A DNA stretch of 64,000 bases from Zea mays (Eukaryota > Streptophyta > Magnoliopsida > Poales > Poaceae): NCBI RefSeq assembly GCF_902167145.1, contig NC_050099.1, positions 9,252,434 through 9,316,433 on the forward strand. Direction: 5' to 3'. The number at the start of each line of letters is the position of its first letter. Within the stretch, counting starts at the first letter, position 1. Below are positions 36,001 through 49,290 of this stretch, piece after piece. Position numbers and translations under genes: made by a program. Below the pieces are notes generated by a model. The model was not told the origin of the DNA. It searched no databases and was given only the letters and a program-made list of their open reading frames with translations.

Positions 36001-36499
36001 GCGCAAGCAACATTCCCGCCTGGGCCGCACGGAAGTGGGAATGCGGAGCTGGGCCGAATTGGAGATAGTTGGCCCAGTTAGTGTTTTCCCCCCTTTTTCT
36101 TTATTTTTCACATTTGAATTTAAATTTGTTTTGAGATTCCTTGATGATCAAAGTGTACCAAATTCAAATTTTTGAGTAAATAAATATATTCTTATTTATA
36201 TATTTTATTTTACCTCATTTGTTTAATGTTGTTTTCTCTTTTCTCAATTTTCTAGAATTCCCTTTTTAAATCTTAAATTCCCCTTTGGGTATTAATATAT
36301 TTCTTTTCATATGATTTTCATACCGTCACAAGATGCACACAAAAATGAAAACCAGCATGATGCATGATTTAATTGTATTTATATTCTTATTAGTCATTTA
36401 TTTTCAAACGAAGTGTTCACATGTGATGATAAATGGAAAAATTCACATATAAAGGAAAGGAAATTCTCCTTTTATTTTTTTTACAGAATGGGTGTTACA
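33048..36499 (-). repeat. 3' LTR of the coding-free element
   Basis: 3,452 bp, minus-strand TGTAACACCC...GGGTGTGACA. A GC-rich segment at 35150-36080 produces ORFs on both strands that recur in the other LTR at 39900-40830. They show no protein motif and I do not call them genes. About twenty base differences from the other LTR by eye (under 1%). Confidence 0.92.
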
Positions 36500-37799
36500 A
36501 ATCCTATCCCCCTTAAAAATAATCTCGTCCTCGAGATTTGTAAGAAAATAGATATAGAAAGCCAAATGTTTGGTTTTAGCTTCGAGTTTTTTTTTTCAAG
36601 TGGTTTTAAGCACAACTGTTTTCTATATACTTTTTTTTGCCATTAAATAAGGAAATAATTAGGAACACATGGGTATACTATGTTTAGCTATTAGGCAAAA
36701 GTAGAGAAGGTTGTTGTAATAAGGATTAGGGCAAAGAAAGATTCCATTATGGATGGTGGATCTTGACTCATCTGGTGACCCCGCTTGATCCTTGAAGACT
36801 TGAGTTGGTGCTTATCCTTTCTTGATGAGGTTGATCATCTTCAGTCTCCAATCTTGTTGTCTCCCTCTGAGCTAGGGGATATAGTTAAGATGGCTGGGGT
36901 CTATGGGTAGGACATTTTTTTTTATCAATAGGTTCACATAGGTGGATTATGTAACCTATTGGGAGTGTATGGCTGAGTTGATCTATGGCACTAACTTAGG
37001 CTTAAGTGAATTAGGAGTATGGTTTTATCCTTTGTACCAGCATTAAGTAACTCACACTAGATTAGATCATATTAGATTAACTCAGATCTAGACTAGATTG
37101 GATATAATTAGATTAGACTAGTTTAGATCTCATTAATTTGGATTAGATCATGGTTGTTATTTTAGAATGAGATAAGTAAAGTGGTTAGGATAAGATGATT
37201 CCTTCAAGATAAGATGAATCCATTAAGATAAGATAGAGTCTTTCAAGATAAGATGGATCTATTAGGCTAGATATATTTTAATTTGGACAAGTTAGGATAT
37301 TTTTGAGATAAGATGGGTCTATGAGTGTAGGATAGAATCTTTTAATATGAGATGGATATGGTTGGGCTAGACACTTTAATGAGGGATAATCTGTGTTGTC
37401 TATTTTATAAATATTCTCCCTTATGTCTAGACGTATATGCAGATGCAATTGTGGACATTACTCCACAACTCATCACACTCAATCAAAGATCCAAATCAGA
37501 CAAGTATCATAAGAACAAACATCCAAGTGCACAGATACTTATATATATATATATAGTTTTGTGTTTGTTCCTAAGAGTAGGTCTCCTGTTCCTAAAGTCA
37601 CTTTAGGTACAGGATTTCAAAGTGTGAAATCCACATTTGTCTTTAGAATGAAAAGGTAAGAATAATCAGAGTAAAGCGGAAATAGATGAGAAAAGATTAA
37701 GATAAGTTTAGAAAAGAATCAGAGTAGGATAAGTATTTAATGGTTGTCCAGTTCTATCTAGGTTTCGTCCTACAGTCAACATTCCTCTGATACCACTTC
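36500..37799 (-). other. Short internal region of the coding-free element
   Basis: Polypurine tract at one end and primer-binding site at the other. Between them lies AT-rich sequence with degenerate AGATTAGAT and AAGATAAGATGGAT repeats at about 37060-37350. No coding feature. Confidence 0.8.
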
Positions 37800-40700
37800 T
37801 ATCACACCCGGATTTTAGGGGTCCAAAACCCGGGCGCGAACATAAACACTAGGTGTGCTGGGACCAAGCCTCACACATATGATGCATAGTGGCACAGGAT
37901 CGAATGTCACATCTTTACTATATAACAGGAGTTCTATACAAAATAATTAAATAATTACATCATATGAGGAAACGATCCAGCAACCCCAAAGTTGACTGGG
38001 AGACGACGGCCTAGACCTCTCACGAACACATCGCAGCATCCTCCAAGCGCCTCATCCTGCGGTACCTGTTCTTGACCTGTGGGGGGGTGTGAGACAGCAA
38101 GAGTGAGCTCACATACGTTCATCGCTCAACAAGTTGTGGGGAATAATGTGCATGAACTCGCCAAAGGTGGGAGCTCACGTGAAGTGTAAGGCTTACCAAA
38201 GGGGATGGTTAGAGCTGAGCATTGCTTTTAAAGTTGGTCAAAATTTTATTAGCAATTACTAAGTATAAGTAAATACCAACCCAATTAAGTAGTAGAACAA
38301 AAGTAACAACATCACCTGCGATGCAATGCATATGACAAATTGAATTTAGTTCCATAAATTAATCATGTGAGGGTCCGAGCTGCTCATGACCGTGAGCACG
38401 GCTAGTATACCAGTTTTACACTCTGCAGAGGTTGCGCATCTTTACCCACAAGTCATGTTACCCATCTGCCAAGGGATCACGACTTCCCATACACCTCTAT
38501 CGAGGAGGCGAGGCAGGGTAACACTACGAGGCCTTTACAAAGTTCCACTAGCTTCAGAAAACCCGCTACAGTTTATAGGAAGCTCCAATGCAGGAATCCC
38601 TTGCAGGACTGCCATCGCAGCAAAATCCTCCCGAGGGCCTCCCTACACTGACCACTCCCCTACTGCCCTTGCCCCTTTCGGGTAAGGTAGTCCTCCACTA
38701 GCTTTCCTAATTAATCAGCCAAGGGCGTCCCATTAAACCCTTGTGGTAGCACTGTTTTCCCGGGTGGTCGCTCCATGTTCCAATTAACATAATGATCTTA
38801 TCATGAACAGAAATAATAAACTGATAATAAAAGTGTAATCATGAATAATGTATCTTCATACCCAAAACCACATAAAGCACTAGCAAGTACTACCCAAAAA
38901 GTTCAGTGGTAAACAAGGTATAAAGATAATCAAACTAGGGTAACCTATTGGGTCCCATCAAAATTAACCTATGCAGATCATTATGATTAATCAGAACATG
39001 AGTAGGTAAAAAGAAGTGATCAAGGGCACAACTTGACTGGGACTTGAGATTCCAGGTACCAACTTGCTTTTCAGATGACTCGTGTCCTCACCGCTAAACG
39101 TAGCAATACAGACAAACATGGTATATGCAAAATTAACATCACACCAAACATAAGTACAAACTGAATAATAATAATCGACGCGAAACTACGAGATCGTGGG
39201 TTCGAGAATTACTAGGATCGAAGTTACGGTTAAGGAGTTATGGTTTTCGGAAGGTCTACGTGATGAAGTAATTAAAACTAGGTCTTGAGTGGATTTTATA
39301 AAGATAATATAAGAAAATAATCAATTCAACTTTAATATTAATTATAACTTGACTAGGGATTATATTTTAATCAATTTATAATTTTGGACATGTTAGCTTT
39401 GATTTGGAAAAGTTAATCTAGTAGACATAGGATAAATAAATATCTAACTATAAAAGTATGCGACATGGTATAATTAATGCTGTTACTGAGCAGGGAATAT
39501 TTTTATGAAGCTAACGCAACTTGAACAGATCGATTCGGAGCTAAAACAAAGGAGATATGATTTTCTGAAGTTTAGAGAATTATTTTCATACATAAAATAC
39601 TTTCTATATTCATTTTATGAATTTTCTTGACTGCAGCCATCATTTTCTGAGAACGCAGGGTCCTATTTGTAAAGAAAAGGGTCACTCTGCAATATTAATC
39701 GAACTACGGTGGATGGCGGGTTAAATACGAAAAAGCGCAGGGGTTCTTTAAGAAAAGGGACACGGCGAAGGGGTACGGCCAAACCACAACCGCACGATCA
39801 CGATCTGGTGGCCCAGATTAGATCGGACTCGAGTACATAACCCGAGCCACACAACCAGAGATCGACGACTGTGATCAAATAACTCGAAGGGGTTATCTTG
39901 TTTTAATCCTGGCCGCTCGTACGCATCCTACGGTTGGCGCGCGTCTTCCCAAACCTAAACGGCGATGAGCCAGCACCGCCGTGGCGCCATGGCTGCGTGC
40001 GGCCCCGCCGAAGTTCCGATGCCCAAACACTTCAATCTAGGAGGCTTTTCGCGAATCCAAGGGTAGTACGAAGCTGGGCAGGGTTCATACCTAGGGTTGG
40101 TGCACGACCAGAGCCCGGCCACGCACGATGGCGGTTCGATGGCGGTGTAATTGCTCCGACGAGCAATTCAGGCGGTCCGGAGCACGGAATCGCCCAGACA
40201 AAGCTGCTATCATGTCCAACGCGACATGGCGAAGCTCCCCGGACAGGTTGCAGAGGCACACTGACACCGAATCGGGGTCTTCCCTTCCGCGCGAAGGATT
40301 CCATAGACACCAGATGCGGCACACACGAAGCTTTCTCCGTAAGGTGAGGTTCGCGACTGCGTAGAGTTTGGAGGGGATGAGGATGGCCGAGCAGGGAGGT
40401 GGGGCGCGCCGGATCAAGGCCACGGCGAGGCCGTAGGTGCCTACGATCTGGGCGAGAACCAGAGGCTGGAGATTCGGTAGGGATGGAGCGCGATGGCCAC
40501 GGGTGGAATGCAGGGATCTGCGACCCTGCCTTAAATAGTCGAAGGTGGGAGCGAAGTCCGCGCGTTTGTTACACCGACCGGTCAAGCATCCGCGGAATCC
40601 ATGCGCGCGCACAGAAGAACTCGCGTTCTGTTGAGAAAGAAGACCGAGCTGACCAGGCGGACCCACGTGTAAGAGACTCAAGCGAGGCAGCCACACAGCG

Positions 40701-41250
40701 AGCGCGCGGCTGGCGATATGACGAGGTGGGACCCAGGCGTCAGCGGCTCACTGCGCAAGCAACATTCCCGCCTGGGCCGCACGGAAGTGGGAATGCGGAG
40801 CTGGGCCGAATTGGAGATAGTTGGCCCAGTTAGTGTTTTCCCCCCTTTTTCTTTATTTTTCACATTTGAATTTAAATTTGTTTTGAGATTCCTTGATGAT
40901 CAAAGTGTACCAAATTCAAATTTTTGAGTAAATAAATATATTCTTATTTATATATTTTATTTTACCTCATTTGTTTAATGTTGTTTTCTCTTTTCTCAAT
41001 TTTCTAGAATTCCCTTTTTAAATCTTAAATTCCCCTTTGGGTATTAATATATTTCTTTTCATATGATTTTCATACCGTCACAAGATGCACACAAAAATGA
41101 AAACCAGCATGATGCATGATTTAATTGTATTTATATTCTTATTAGTCATTTATTTTCAAACGAAGTGTTCACATGTGATGATAAATGGAAAAATTCACAT
41201 ATAAAGGAAAGGAAATTCTCCTTTTATTTTTTTACAGAATGGGTGTTACA
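37800..41250 (-). repeat. 5' LTR of the coding-free element
   Basis: 3,451 bp. Its inner end reads TATCACACCC where the partner has TGTCACACCC, so one terminal base has mutated. The outer end GGGTGTTACA is intact. Confidence 0.92.
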
Positions 41251-41255
41251 GCATT

Positions 41256-41520
41256 CCCTTTGGAATGACTTTTGAGCAGAAAACTTACACTGCGCTCCCT
41301 TAGGAACGACTTTTTGTATCTTCGGCAAACTTACGCTACGTTCCTTAGAACGACTTTTTGTAACTTCGGTGATACTTGTAATGTGATTTTTAGCCCTGGG
41401 TTCCCTTAGGAACGACTTTTGTACTTCAGCGACTTTTTGGACTTCGTGAGTCTGTGGAGAAGATATATTTCGCTATGACAAGAACGAAGCTATTACAGGA
41501 AATTAAAAATGACAAGAGAA
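41256..41520. repeat. Tandem repeats of the Grande-like element, right part
   Basis: At least four spaced repeats of TCCCTTAGGAACGACTTTT(TGTA) with an interspersed CTTCGG, continuing the array at 32870-33042. The two parts were separated by the LTR element at 33048. Confidence 0.7.
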
Positions 41521-42265
41521 CTAGGTTTTCAATAATTGTTCCTTATTAAAAAAGAAAATGACAATGAATGTAAAAACTGTTTCAGGGGTAGGATATCTCT
41601 CAATAGATATGCTTCGATTCTGGCACAGTACTGTTGACTGTGCGAGCTTCGGACTCCTCCCTGAAATCTCGCTGCTGATGGGTCTATTGGCTCCCTTCTG
41701 GCTGCTGGCCTCGTGAATACACAGGTTGTAGTGGTGGCGGAGGTGGGGGCTATGGCCAAGATGCCTTTGGCTGACTAGCCGAAGCAACAGACGCTGTAGG
41801 ATGGTTACCCACATACTCTGGTATGTAGGGTGAGTGATACGAAGCAGTATGCATGACCTGCTTCGGCTGGTTCTGCTGAGATGCGGCTTCTGCTATTTCC
41901 TTTTGTTTCTGAATGGTGAAATGGCACATCCTTGTAGTATGACCCTTGTCCTCACCACAGAATAAGCAATAAATTTTTCTAGGCTGATCCCCAAACCTTC
42001 CTCCGAAGCCCCTAGCGCCTCTGCCTCTTGGAGCTGGCGGTCGGAAAGAGCTTTGTTGCTGCCTCGAAGCGTGCGAGGAATACTGTGGCCTCTATTGTTG
42101 ACTTCCTCTGTAGTCACTCTGGGTGGAGTGAATTGACCTAACATGTCTTGGGTGGATTCTTCCTCCGAAGCCCCTGGTCATCTCAGAGAACCTGTAGGCT
42201 TCCTCTCTTCTTTGGCAAAAGTCATTGTCAGCTCGGATGTATTCATCCATCTTTTGAAGCAGCTT

Positions 42266-43575
42266 TGAAAGTCGCCTAGAGGGGGGGTGAATAGGGCGAA
42301 ACTGAAATTCTCAAAAATAATCACAACTACAAGCCGGGTTAGCGTTAGAAATAAAATAGAGTCCGCAAGAGAGGGCACAAAACAAATCGCAAGCGAATAA
42401 TGAAGTGACACATGTGGATTTGTTTTACCGAGGTTCGGTTCTCTCAAACCTACTCCCCGTTGAGGAGGCCACAAAGGCCGGGTCTCTTTCAACCCTTCCC
42501 TCTCTCAAACGATCCCTCGGACCGAGTGAGCTTTCTTTTCTCAAATCAACTGGGAGCAAAACCTCCCCGCAAGGACCACCACACAATTGGTGTCTCTTGC
42601 CTCGGTTACAAATGAGTATTGATCACAAGAAAGAATGAAAGAGAGAAAGCAATCCAAGCGCAAGAGCTCAAATGAACACGGCAAATCACTCTCACTAGTC
42701 ACTTAGGCTTTGTATGGAATTGGAGAGGATTTGATCTCTTTGGGTGTGTCTAGAATTGAATGCCTAGCTCTTGTAAGTGGTTGAGAAGTGGAAAACTTGG
42801 ATGCCATGAATGGTGGGGTGGTTGGGGTATTTATAGCCCCAACCACTAAACTTGACCGTTGGCTGGGCTGTCTGCTCGATGGCGCACCGGACAGTCCGGT
42901 GCCCCCTGCCACGTCATCACTGCCGTTGGATTCTGACCGTTGGAGCTTCTGACTTGTGGGCCCTCCTGGGTGTCCGGTGCATACCGGACAGGTACTGTTT
43001 GCTGTCCGGTGTGCCAGTATGGGCGCGCCTGACTTCTGTGCGCGCAGAGCGCGCATTAAATGCGCGGCAGAGAGCCGTTGGCGCGGAGATAGCCGTTGCT
43101 CCGGAGTCGCACCGGACAGTCCGGTGTACACCGGACAGTCCGGTGAATTATAGCGGACTGGCCGTTGGTGTTCCCGAAGCTGGCGAGTTCCTGAGGCCGC
43201 TCCTCCTTGGCGCACCGGACACTGTCCGGTGTACACCGGACAGTCCGGTGAATTATAGCGCGAGTGCCTCTGGAAATTCCCGAAGGTGGCGAGTTTGCGT
43301 TGGAGTCATCTGGTGCACCGGACATGTCCGGTGGTGCACCGGACACTGTCCGGTGGCACACCGGACAGTCCGGTGCGCCAAACCAGAGGTGCCTTCAGTT
43401 GGCCCTTTGCTCTTTTGTTGAACCCAACTCTCGGTCTTTTTATTGGCTAAGTGTGAACCTTTTGCACCTGTATAACTTATACACTAAAGCAAACTAGTTA
43501 GTCCAAAGATTTGTGTTGGGCAATTCAACCACCAAAAATTATTTAGGAACTAGGTGTAAGCCTAATTCCCTTTCA
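42266..43575 (-). repeat. 3' LTR of the Sirevirus
   Basis: 1,310 bp. Palindromes CACCGGACAGTCCGGTG and variants lie at about 42883-43380, including a three-unit cluster at 43313-43378. Relative to the 5' LTR it lacks one palindrome block near 42890 and has one more near 43330. Confidence 0.92.
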
Positions 43576-44384
43576 ATCTCCCCCTTTTTGGTGATTGATG
43601 CCAACACAAACCAAAGCAAATATAAACGTGCATAATTGAACTAGTTTGCATAATGTAAGTGCAAAGGTTGCTTGGAATTGAGCCAATATTAATACTTACA
43701 AGATATGCATGGATTGTTTCTTTCTTATATAATATTTTGGACCACATTTTGCACCATATGTTTTGTTTTGCAAAATCTTTTGTAAATTCTTTTCAAAGTT
43801 CTTTTGCAAATAGTCAAAGGTGAATGAATAAGAGTTTGCAAGGCATTTTCAAGTTTTGAAATTTTCTCCCCCTGTTTCAAATGCTTTTCCTTTGACTAAA
43901 CAAAACTCCCCCTCAAATAAATTCTCCTCTTAGTGTTCAAGAGGGTTTTAAGATATCAAGTTTTGAAAATACTACTTGCTCCCCCTTTAGAACACAGAGA
44001 GATACTAATTTTGAAATTTTCAACCAATTGAAAATCATATGTTAAAATTAGGGTGGTGGTGCGGTCCTTTTGCTTTGGGCTCATATTTTCTCCCCCTTTG
44101 GCATGAATCGCCAAAAAGCGGAATCATTAGAGCCCTTTGATGACTATTTTCTCCCCTTTGGCAAATGAAAGATAGGAGTGAGGATTATACCAAAGACGGA
44201 GAGTGGAGCGGAGTGACGGCGAAGGATGAGTAGTAGAGTGGAGTGGAAGCCTTGTCTTCGCCGAAGACTCCAATTCCCTTTCAATATACCTATGACTTGG
44301 TTTGAAATATACTTGAAAACCCATTAGTCATAGTATATAAAAGAGATATGATCAAAGGTATACTTATGAGCTATGTGTGCAAGT
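43576..44384 (-). other. Sirevirus 3' untranslated region with multiple polypurine tracts
   Basis: TCTCCCCCTTTTTGG directly after the LTR is the complement of the primary polypurine tract. Further TCCCCCT-type tracts recur at about 43867, 43906, 43981, 44090 and 44150. Multiplied polypurine tracts are a known Sirevirus feature. No gene here, and no envelope-like ORF. Confidence 0.75.
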
Positions 44385-47300
44385 TTAGCAAAAGAAATTC
44401 CTAGAATCAAGAATATTGAGCTCATGCCTAAGTCTGGTAAAGGATTGTTCATCAAGTGGCTTGGTAAAGATATCAGCTAATTGATCTTTAGTGTTAATGT
44501 ATGAAATCTCGATATCCCCCTTTTGTTGGTGATCCCTAAGAAAATGATACCGAATGGCTATGTGTTTAGTGCGGCTGTGCTCGACAGGATTGTCGGCCAT
44601 TTTGATTGCACTCTCATTATCACATAGTAAGGGGACTTTGGTTAGTTTGTAACCGTAGTCCCGCAGGGTTTGCCTCATCCAAAGCAATTGCGCGCAACAA
44701 TGGCCTGCGGCAATATACTCAGCTTCGGCGGTAGAAAGAGCAACCGAATTTTGCTTCTTTGAAGCCCATGACACCAAGGATCTTCCCAAGAACTGGCAAG
44801 TCCCCGATGTTCTCTTCCTATTAATCTTGCACCCCGCCCAATCGGCATCCGAATAACCAATTAAATCAAAAGTGGATCCCTGAGGGTACCAAAGCCCAAA
44901 CTTAGGTGTATAAGCCAAATATCTCAAGATTCGTTTTACGGCCGTAAGGTGTGATTCCTTAGGGTCGGCTTGGAATCTTGCACACAAGCAAACGGAGAGC
45001 ATAATGTCCGGTCGAGATGCACATAAATAAAGCAATGAACCAATCATCGACCGGTATACCTTTTGATCCACGGACTTACCTCCCGTGTCGAGGTCGAGAT
45101 GCCCATTTGTTCCCATGGGTGTCTTGATGGGCTTGGCATCCTTCATCCCAAACTTGTTTAGAATGTCTTGAGTGTACTTCGTTTGGCTAATGAAGGTGCC
45201 CTCTTGGAGTTGCTTTACTTGGAATCCTAAGAAATATTTCAACTCCCCCATCATAGACATCTCGAATTTCTTTGTCATGATCCTACTAAATTCTTCACAT
45301 GTAGATTCGTTAGTAGACCCAAATATAATATCATCAACATAAATTTGGCATACAAACAAATCATTGTCAAGAGTTTTAGTGAATAAAGTAGGATCGGCTT
45401 TGCCGACTTTGAAGCCATTTGAAATAAGGAAATCTCTAAGGCATTCATACCATGCTCTTGGGGCTTGCTTGAGCCCATAAAGCGCCTTAGAGAGCCTGTA
45501 AACATGGTTAGGGTACTCACTGTCTTCAAAGCCGGGAGGTTGCTCAACATAGACCTCCTCCTTGATTGGTCCATTGAGGAAGGCACTCTTCACGTCCATT
45601 TGATAAAGCTTGAAGCCATGGTAAGTAGCATAGGCCAATAATATGCGAATTGACTCAAGCCTAGCTACGGGTGCATAGGTTTCACCAAAATCCAAACCTT
45701 CGACTTGTGAATACCCCTTGGCCACGAGTCGAGCTTTGTTCCTTGTCACCACACCATGCTCGTCTTGCTTGTTGCGGAAGACCCACTTGGTTCCTACAAC
45801 ATTTTGATTAGGACGTGGAACTAAATGCCATACCTCATTCCTTGTGAAATTGTTGAGCTCCTCTTGCATCGCCATCACCCAATCCGCATCTTGGAGTGCT
45901 TCCTCTACCCTGTGTGGCTCAATAGAGGAAACAAATGAGTAATGTTCACAAAAATGTGCAACCCGAGATCGAGTAGTTACCCCCTTATGAATGTCGCCGA
46001 GGATGGTGTCGACGGGGTGATCTCGTTGGATTGCTTGGTGGACTCTTGGATGTGGCGGCCTTGGTTCTTGCTCATCCTCCTTTTCCTGATCATTTGCATC
46101 TCCCCCTTGATCGTTGCCGTCATTTTGAGGTGGCTCATCTTCTTGATCTTTTTGTTCAATATCTTGAGCCTCGTCCTCATCTTGGGTTGGTGGAGATGCT
46201 TGCGTGGAGGAGGATGGTTGATCTTGTGCATGTGGAGACTCTTCGGATTCCTTAGGACACACATCCCCAATGGACATGTTCCTTAGCGCTATGCATGGAG
46301 CCTGTTCTTCACCTATCTCATCAAGATCAACTTGCTCTATTTGAGAGCCGTTAGTCTCATCAAACACAACGTCACAAGAAACTTCAACAAGTCCTGAGGA
46401 CTTGTTAAAGACTCTATATGCCCTTGTGTTTGAGTCATATCCTAGTAAAAAGCCTTCTACAGTTTTAGGAGCAAATTTAGATTTTCTACCTCTTTTAACA
46501 AGAATAAAGCATTTGCTACCAAAAACTCTAAAATATGAAATATTGGGCTTTTTACCGGTTAGGAGTTCATAATATGTCTTCTTGAGGATTCGGTGAAGAT
46601 ATAACCGATTAATGGCGTAGCAGGCGGTGTTGACCGCCTCGGCCCAAAACCGGTCCGGTGTCTTGTACTCATCAAGCATGGTTCTTGTCATGTCCAATAG
46701 AGTTCGATTCTTCCTCTCCACTACACCATTTTGTTGTGGAGTGTAGGGAGAAGAGAACTCATGCTTGATGCCCTCCTCCTCAAGAAAGCCTTCTATTTGA
46801 GAGTTCTTGAACTCCGTCCCATTGTCGCTTCTAATTTTCTTGATCCTTAAGCCGAACTCATTTTGAGCCCGTCTCAAGAATCCCTTTAAGGTTTCTTGGG
46901 TATGAGATTTGTCCTGCAAAAAGAACACCCAAGTGAAGCGAGAATAATCGTCCACAATAACTAGACAGTACTTACTCCCGCCGATGCTTATGTAAGCAAT
47001 CGGGCCGAATAAATCCATGTGTAAGAGCTCCAGTGGCCTGTCACTAGTCATGATGTTCTTGTGTGGATGATGAGTGCCAACTTGCTTCCCGGCTTGGCAT
47101 GCGCTACAAATCCTGTCTTTCTCAAAATCAACATTGGTTAGTCCCAAAATGTGTTCCCCCTTTAGAAGCTTATGAAGATTCTTCATTCCAACATGGGCTA
47201 GTCGGTGGTGCCAGAGCCAACCCAAGTTAGTCTTAGCAACTAAGCAAGTGTCGAGTTCAGCTCTATCAAAATCTACCAAGTATAGCTGACCCTCTAACAC

Positions 47301-47546
47301 TCCCTTAAATGCTATTGAATCATCACTTCTTCTAAAGACAGTGACACCTATATCAGTAAATAGACAGTTGTAGCCCATTTGACATAATTGGGATACGGAA
47401 AGCAAATTGTAATCTAATGAATCAACAAGAAAAACATTTGAAATGGAATGGTCAGGAGATATAGCAATTTTACCCAAACCTTTGACCAAACCTTGATTTC
47501 CATCCCCGAATGTGATCGCTCGTTGGGGATCTTGGTTTTTTCTCAT
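44385..47546 (-). CDS. Sirevirus Pol: integrase, reverse transcriptase, RNase H
   Basis: The 1,053-codon open frame carries a GAG-pre-integrase zinc finger ([20 protein letters not shown], about residues 110-170), the integrase core with D, D, E residues ([27 protein letters not shown]; about 175-345), reverse transcriptase ([10 protein letters not shown] onward, [18 protein letters not shown], catalytic YVDD) and RNase H (DADWAGC; STAEAEY; CDNESAI), ending at [13 protein letters not shown]. The protease lies upstream in another frame (47546-47640). These enzymes copy and insert the element. The domains look complete, but expression needs reading past the frame change at about 47535. Confidence 0.93.
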   Translation of the reverse strand: MRKNQDPQRAITFGDGNQGLVKGLGKIAISPDHSISNVFLVDSLDYNLLSVSQLCQMGYNCLFTDIGVTVFRRSDDSIAFKGVLEGQLYLVDFDRAELDTCLVAKTNLGWLWHHRLAHVGMKNLHKLLKGEHILGLTNVDFEKDRICSACQAGKQVGTHHPHKNIMTSDRPLELLHMDLFGPIAYISIGGSKYCLVIVDDYSRFTWVFFLQDKSHTQETLKGFLRRAQNEFGLRIKKIRSDNGTEFKNSQIEGFLEEEGIKHEFSSPYTPQQNGVVERKNRTLLDMTRTMLDEYKTPDRFWAEAVNTACYAINRLYLHRILKKTYYELLTGKKPNISYFRVFGSKCFILVKRGRKSKFAPKTVEGFLLGYDSNTRAYRVFNKSSGLVEVSCDVVFDETNGSQIEQVDLDEIGEEQAPCIALRNMSIGDVCPKESEESPHAQDQPSSSTQASPPTQDEDEAQDIEQKDQEDEPPQNDGNDQGGDANDQEKEDEQEPRPPHPRVHQAIQRDHPVDTILGDIHKGVTTRSRVAHFCEHYSFVSSIEPHRVEEALQDADWVMAMQEELNNFTRNEVWHLVPRPNQNVVGTKWVFRNKQDEHGVVTRNKARLVAKGYSQVEGLDFGETYAPVARLESIRILLAYATYHGFKLYQMDVKSAFLNGPIKEEVYVEQPPGFEDSEYPNHVYRLSKALYGLKQAPRAWYECLRDFLISNGFKVGKADPTLFTKTLDNDLFVCQIYVDDIIFGSTNESTCEEFSRIMTKKFEMSMMGELKYFLGFQVKQLQEGTFISQTKYTQDILNKFGMKDAKPIKTPMGTNGHLDLDTGGKSVDQKVYRSMIGSLLYLCASRPDIMLSVCLCARFQADPKESHLTAVKRILRYLAYTPKFGLWYPQGSTFDLIGYSDADWAGCKINRKRTSGTCQFLGRSLVSWASKKQNSVALSTAEAEYIAAGHCCAQLLWMRQTLRDYGYKLTKVPLLCDNESAIKMADNPVEHSRTKHIAIRYHFLRDHQQKGDIEISYINTKDQLADIFTKPLDEQSFTRLRHELNILDSRNFFC

Positions 47547-48060
47547 ATGAAGAGAACATCCTTTTCTCCCCTGTCATGTGGTTTGTGCACCCGCTGTCGA
47601 GTATCCAACTTGAGCCCCCGGATGCATAAACCTACAAAACAATTTTAGTTCTTCATTTTAGGTACCCAAACGGTTTTGGGTCCTTTGGCATTAGAAACAA
47701 GAACTTTGGGTACCCAAACACAAGTCTTGGAGCCCTTGTGTTTGCCCCCAACAAACTTGGCAACTACCTTGCCGGATTTGTTAGTAAGCACATATGATGC
47801 ATCAAAAGTTTTGAATGAAATAGCATGATCATTTGATGCATTAGGAATCTTCTTTCTAGGCAACTTGGCACGGGTTGGTTGCCTAGAGCTAGATGTCTCA
47901 CCCTTATACATAAAAGCATAATTAGGGCCAGAGTGAGACTTCCTAGAATGAATTTTCCTAATTTTGCTCTCAGGATAGCCGGCAGGGTACAAAATGTAAC
48001 CTTCGTTATCCTGAGGCATGGGAGCCTTGCCCTTAACAAAGTTAGACAAGTTCTTAGGGG
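47540..48060 (-). pseudogene. Sirevirus gag-protease junction, frame-shifted
   Basis: The frame 48049-47645 reads NFVKGKAPMPQDNEGYILYP to VWVPKMKN and a stop. The protease motif [13 protein letters not shown] is at about 47570-47610. Immediately downstream a run of six A (minus strand, near 47535) shifts the frame into Pol. A surplus of 2 nt near 48060 separates it from the upstream coiled-coil ORF. Confidence 0.75.
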
Positions 48061-49290
48061 GGCATTAAGTTTGACATTGTCTCCCCTTTGGAAGCCAATG
48101 CCATCCTTGATGCCCGGGCATCTCCCATTATAGAGCATACTTCTAGCAAATTTAAATTTTTCATTCTCTAAGTTATGCTCGGCAATTTTAGCATCTAATT
48201 TTGCTATATGATCATTTTGTTGCTTAATTAAAATCATGTGATCATGAATAGCATTGATATCAACATCTCTACATCTAGTACAAATGGAAACATGCTCAAC
48301 ATTAGATGTAGAGGGTTTGCATGAGTTAAGTTCAACGATCTTAGCACGCAAGATATCATTATTATCTCTAAGATCGGAAATAGTGACATCAAAGTTTTTA
48401 GCCTTAGCAATCAAATTTTTATTTTCTACTTTAAGGCTAGCAAGAGAAATGTTCAATTCTTCAATCCTAGCAAGCAAATCATCATTATTATCTCTAGGAT
48501 TGGGAATTGAAACATTACAAACATGAGAATCAACCTTAGCATTTAAACTAGCATTTTTATTTTTAAGGTTGTCAATCATTTCACGGCAAGTGCTTAGCTC
48601 ACTAGACAATTTTTCACATTTTTCAACTTGTAGAGCGTAAGCATTTTTAACCTTAACATGTTTTTTATTTTCCTTGATTAGGAAGTCCTCTTGGGAGTCC
48701 AAGAGATCATCCTTCTCATGGATGGCACTAATTAGTTCATTTAATTTCTTCTTTTGTTCCATGTTAAGGTTGGCAAAAAGAGTACGCAAATTATCTTCCT
48801 CACCACTAGCATTATCATCACTGGAAGACTCATATTTAGTGGAGGAGTTGGATTTAACCTTCTTCTTTTTGCCGTCCTTTGCCATGAGGCACTTGTGGCC
48901 GACGTTGGGGAAGAGGAGTCCCTTGGTGACGGCGATGTTGGCGGCGTCCTCGTCGTCGGAGGAGTCGCTTGAGCTTTCGTCGGAGTCCCATTCCCGACAA
49001 ACATGGGCATCACCGCCCTTCTTCTTGTAGTACCTCTTCTTCTCCTTTCGCCTCCCCTTCTTGTCGTCACTTCGGTCATTGTAACTAGATATAGGACATT
49101 TAGCAATAAAATGACCGGGCTTACCACACTTGTAGCAAACCTTCTTGGAGTGGGACTTGTAATCCTTTCCCCTCCTTTGCTTGAGGATTTGGCGGAAGCT
49201 CTTGATGACGAGCGCCATTTCCTCATTGTCGAGCTTGGAGGCGTCTATTGGTTGTCGACTTGGTGTAGACTCCTCCTTCTTCCTTCTTCT
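48060..49290 (-). pseudogene. Sirevirus Gag C-terminal part: zinc knuckle and coiled coil
   Basis: The frame begins within 49344 and reads ESTPSRQPIDASKLDNEEMA, then the zinc knuckle CYKCGKPGHFIAKC, a Lys-rich and an acidic Ser-rich stretch (SDESSSDSSDDEDAANIA), and about 250 residues of coiled coil (for example CEKLSSELSTCREMIDNLKN). It is joined to the N-terminal Gag only through a frame change near 49275. The long coiled coil after the knuckle is characteristic of Sireviruses. Confidence 0.8.

Larger units (their letters stand above)
33048..41250 (-). mobile_element. Coding-free LTR retrotransposon with 3.45 kb LTRs
   Basis: Two near-identical LTRs (33048-36499 and 37800-41250) enclose only 1.3 kb. 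GCATT duplications flank it (33043-33047 and 41251-41255). CTCTGATACCA at 37785-37795 is the complement of a tRNA-iMet primer-binding site, and AATCCTATCCCCCTTA after 36499 is the complement of a polypurine tract, so the element reads on the minus strand. No gag or pol. It must have used proteins of a related element. Family not named. Confidence 0.9.

Noticed and set aside
35182..36100. Overlapping ORFs on both strands (137, 201, 144 codons), repeated at 39934-40850
   Set aside because: They lie in a GC-rich part of the two LTR copies, have no protein motif and are duplicated only because the LTR is. Not genes.
42883..43380. Regularly spaced short repeats that could be mistaken for a CRISPR array
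   Set aside because: Plant genome, palindromic LTR repeats with irregular spacing and no unique spacers of constant length.
42703..43497. ORFs of up to 189 codons in the Sirevirus LTR, also at 50828-51620
   Set aside because: Translations of the CACCGGAC.GTCCGGTG palindrome cluster. They repeat RTVRCTPDSP-like phrases and differ between LTRs.
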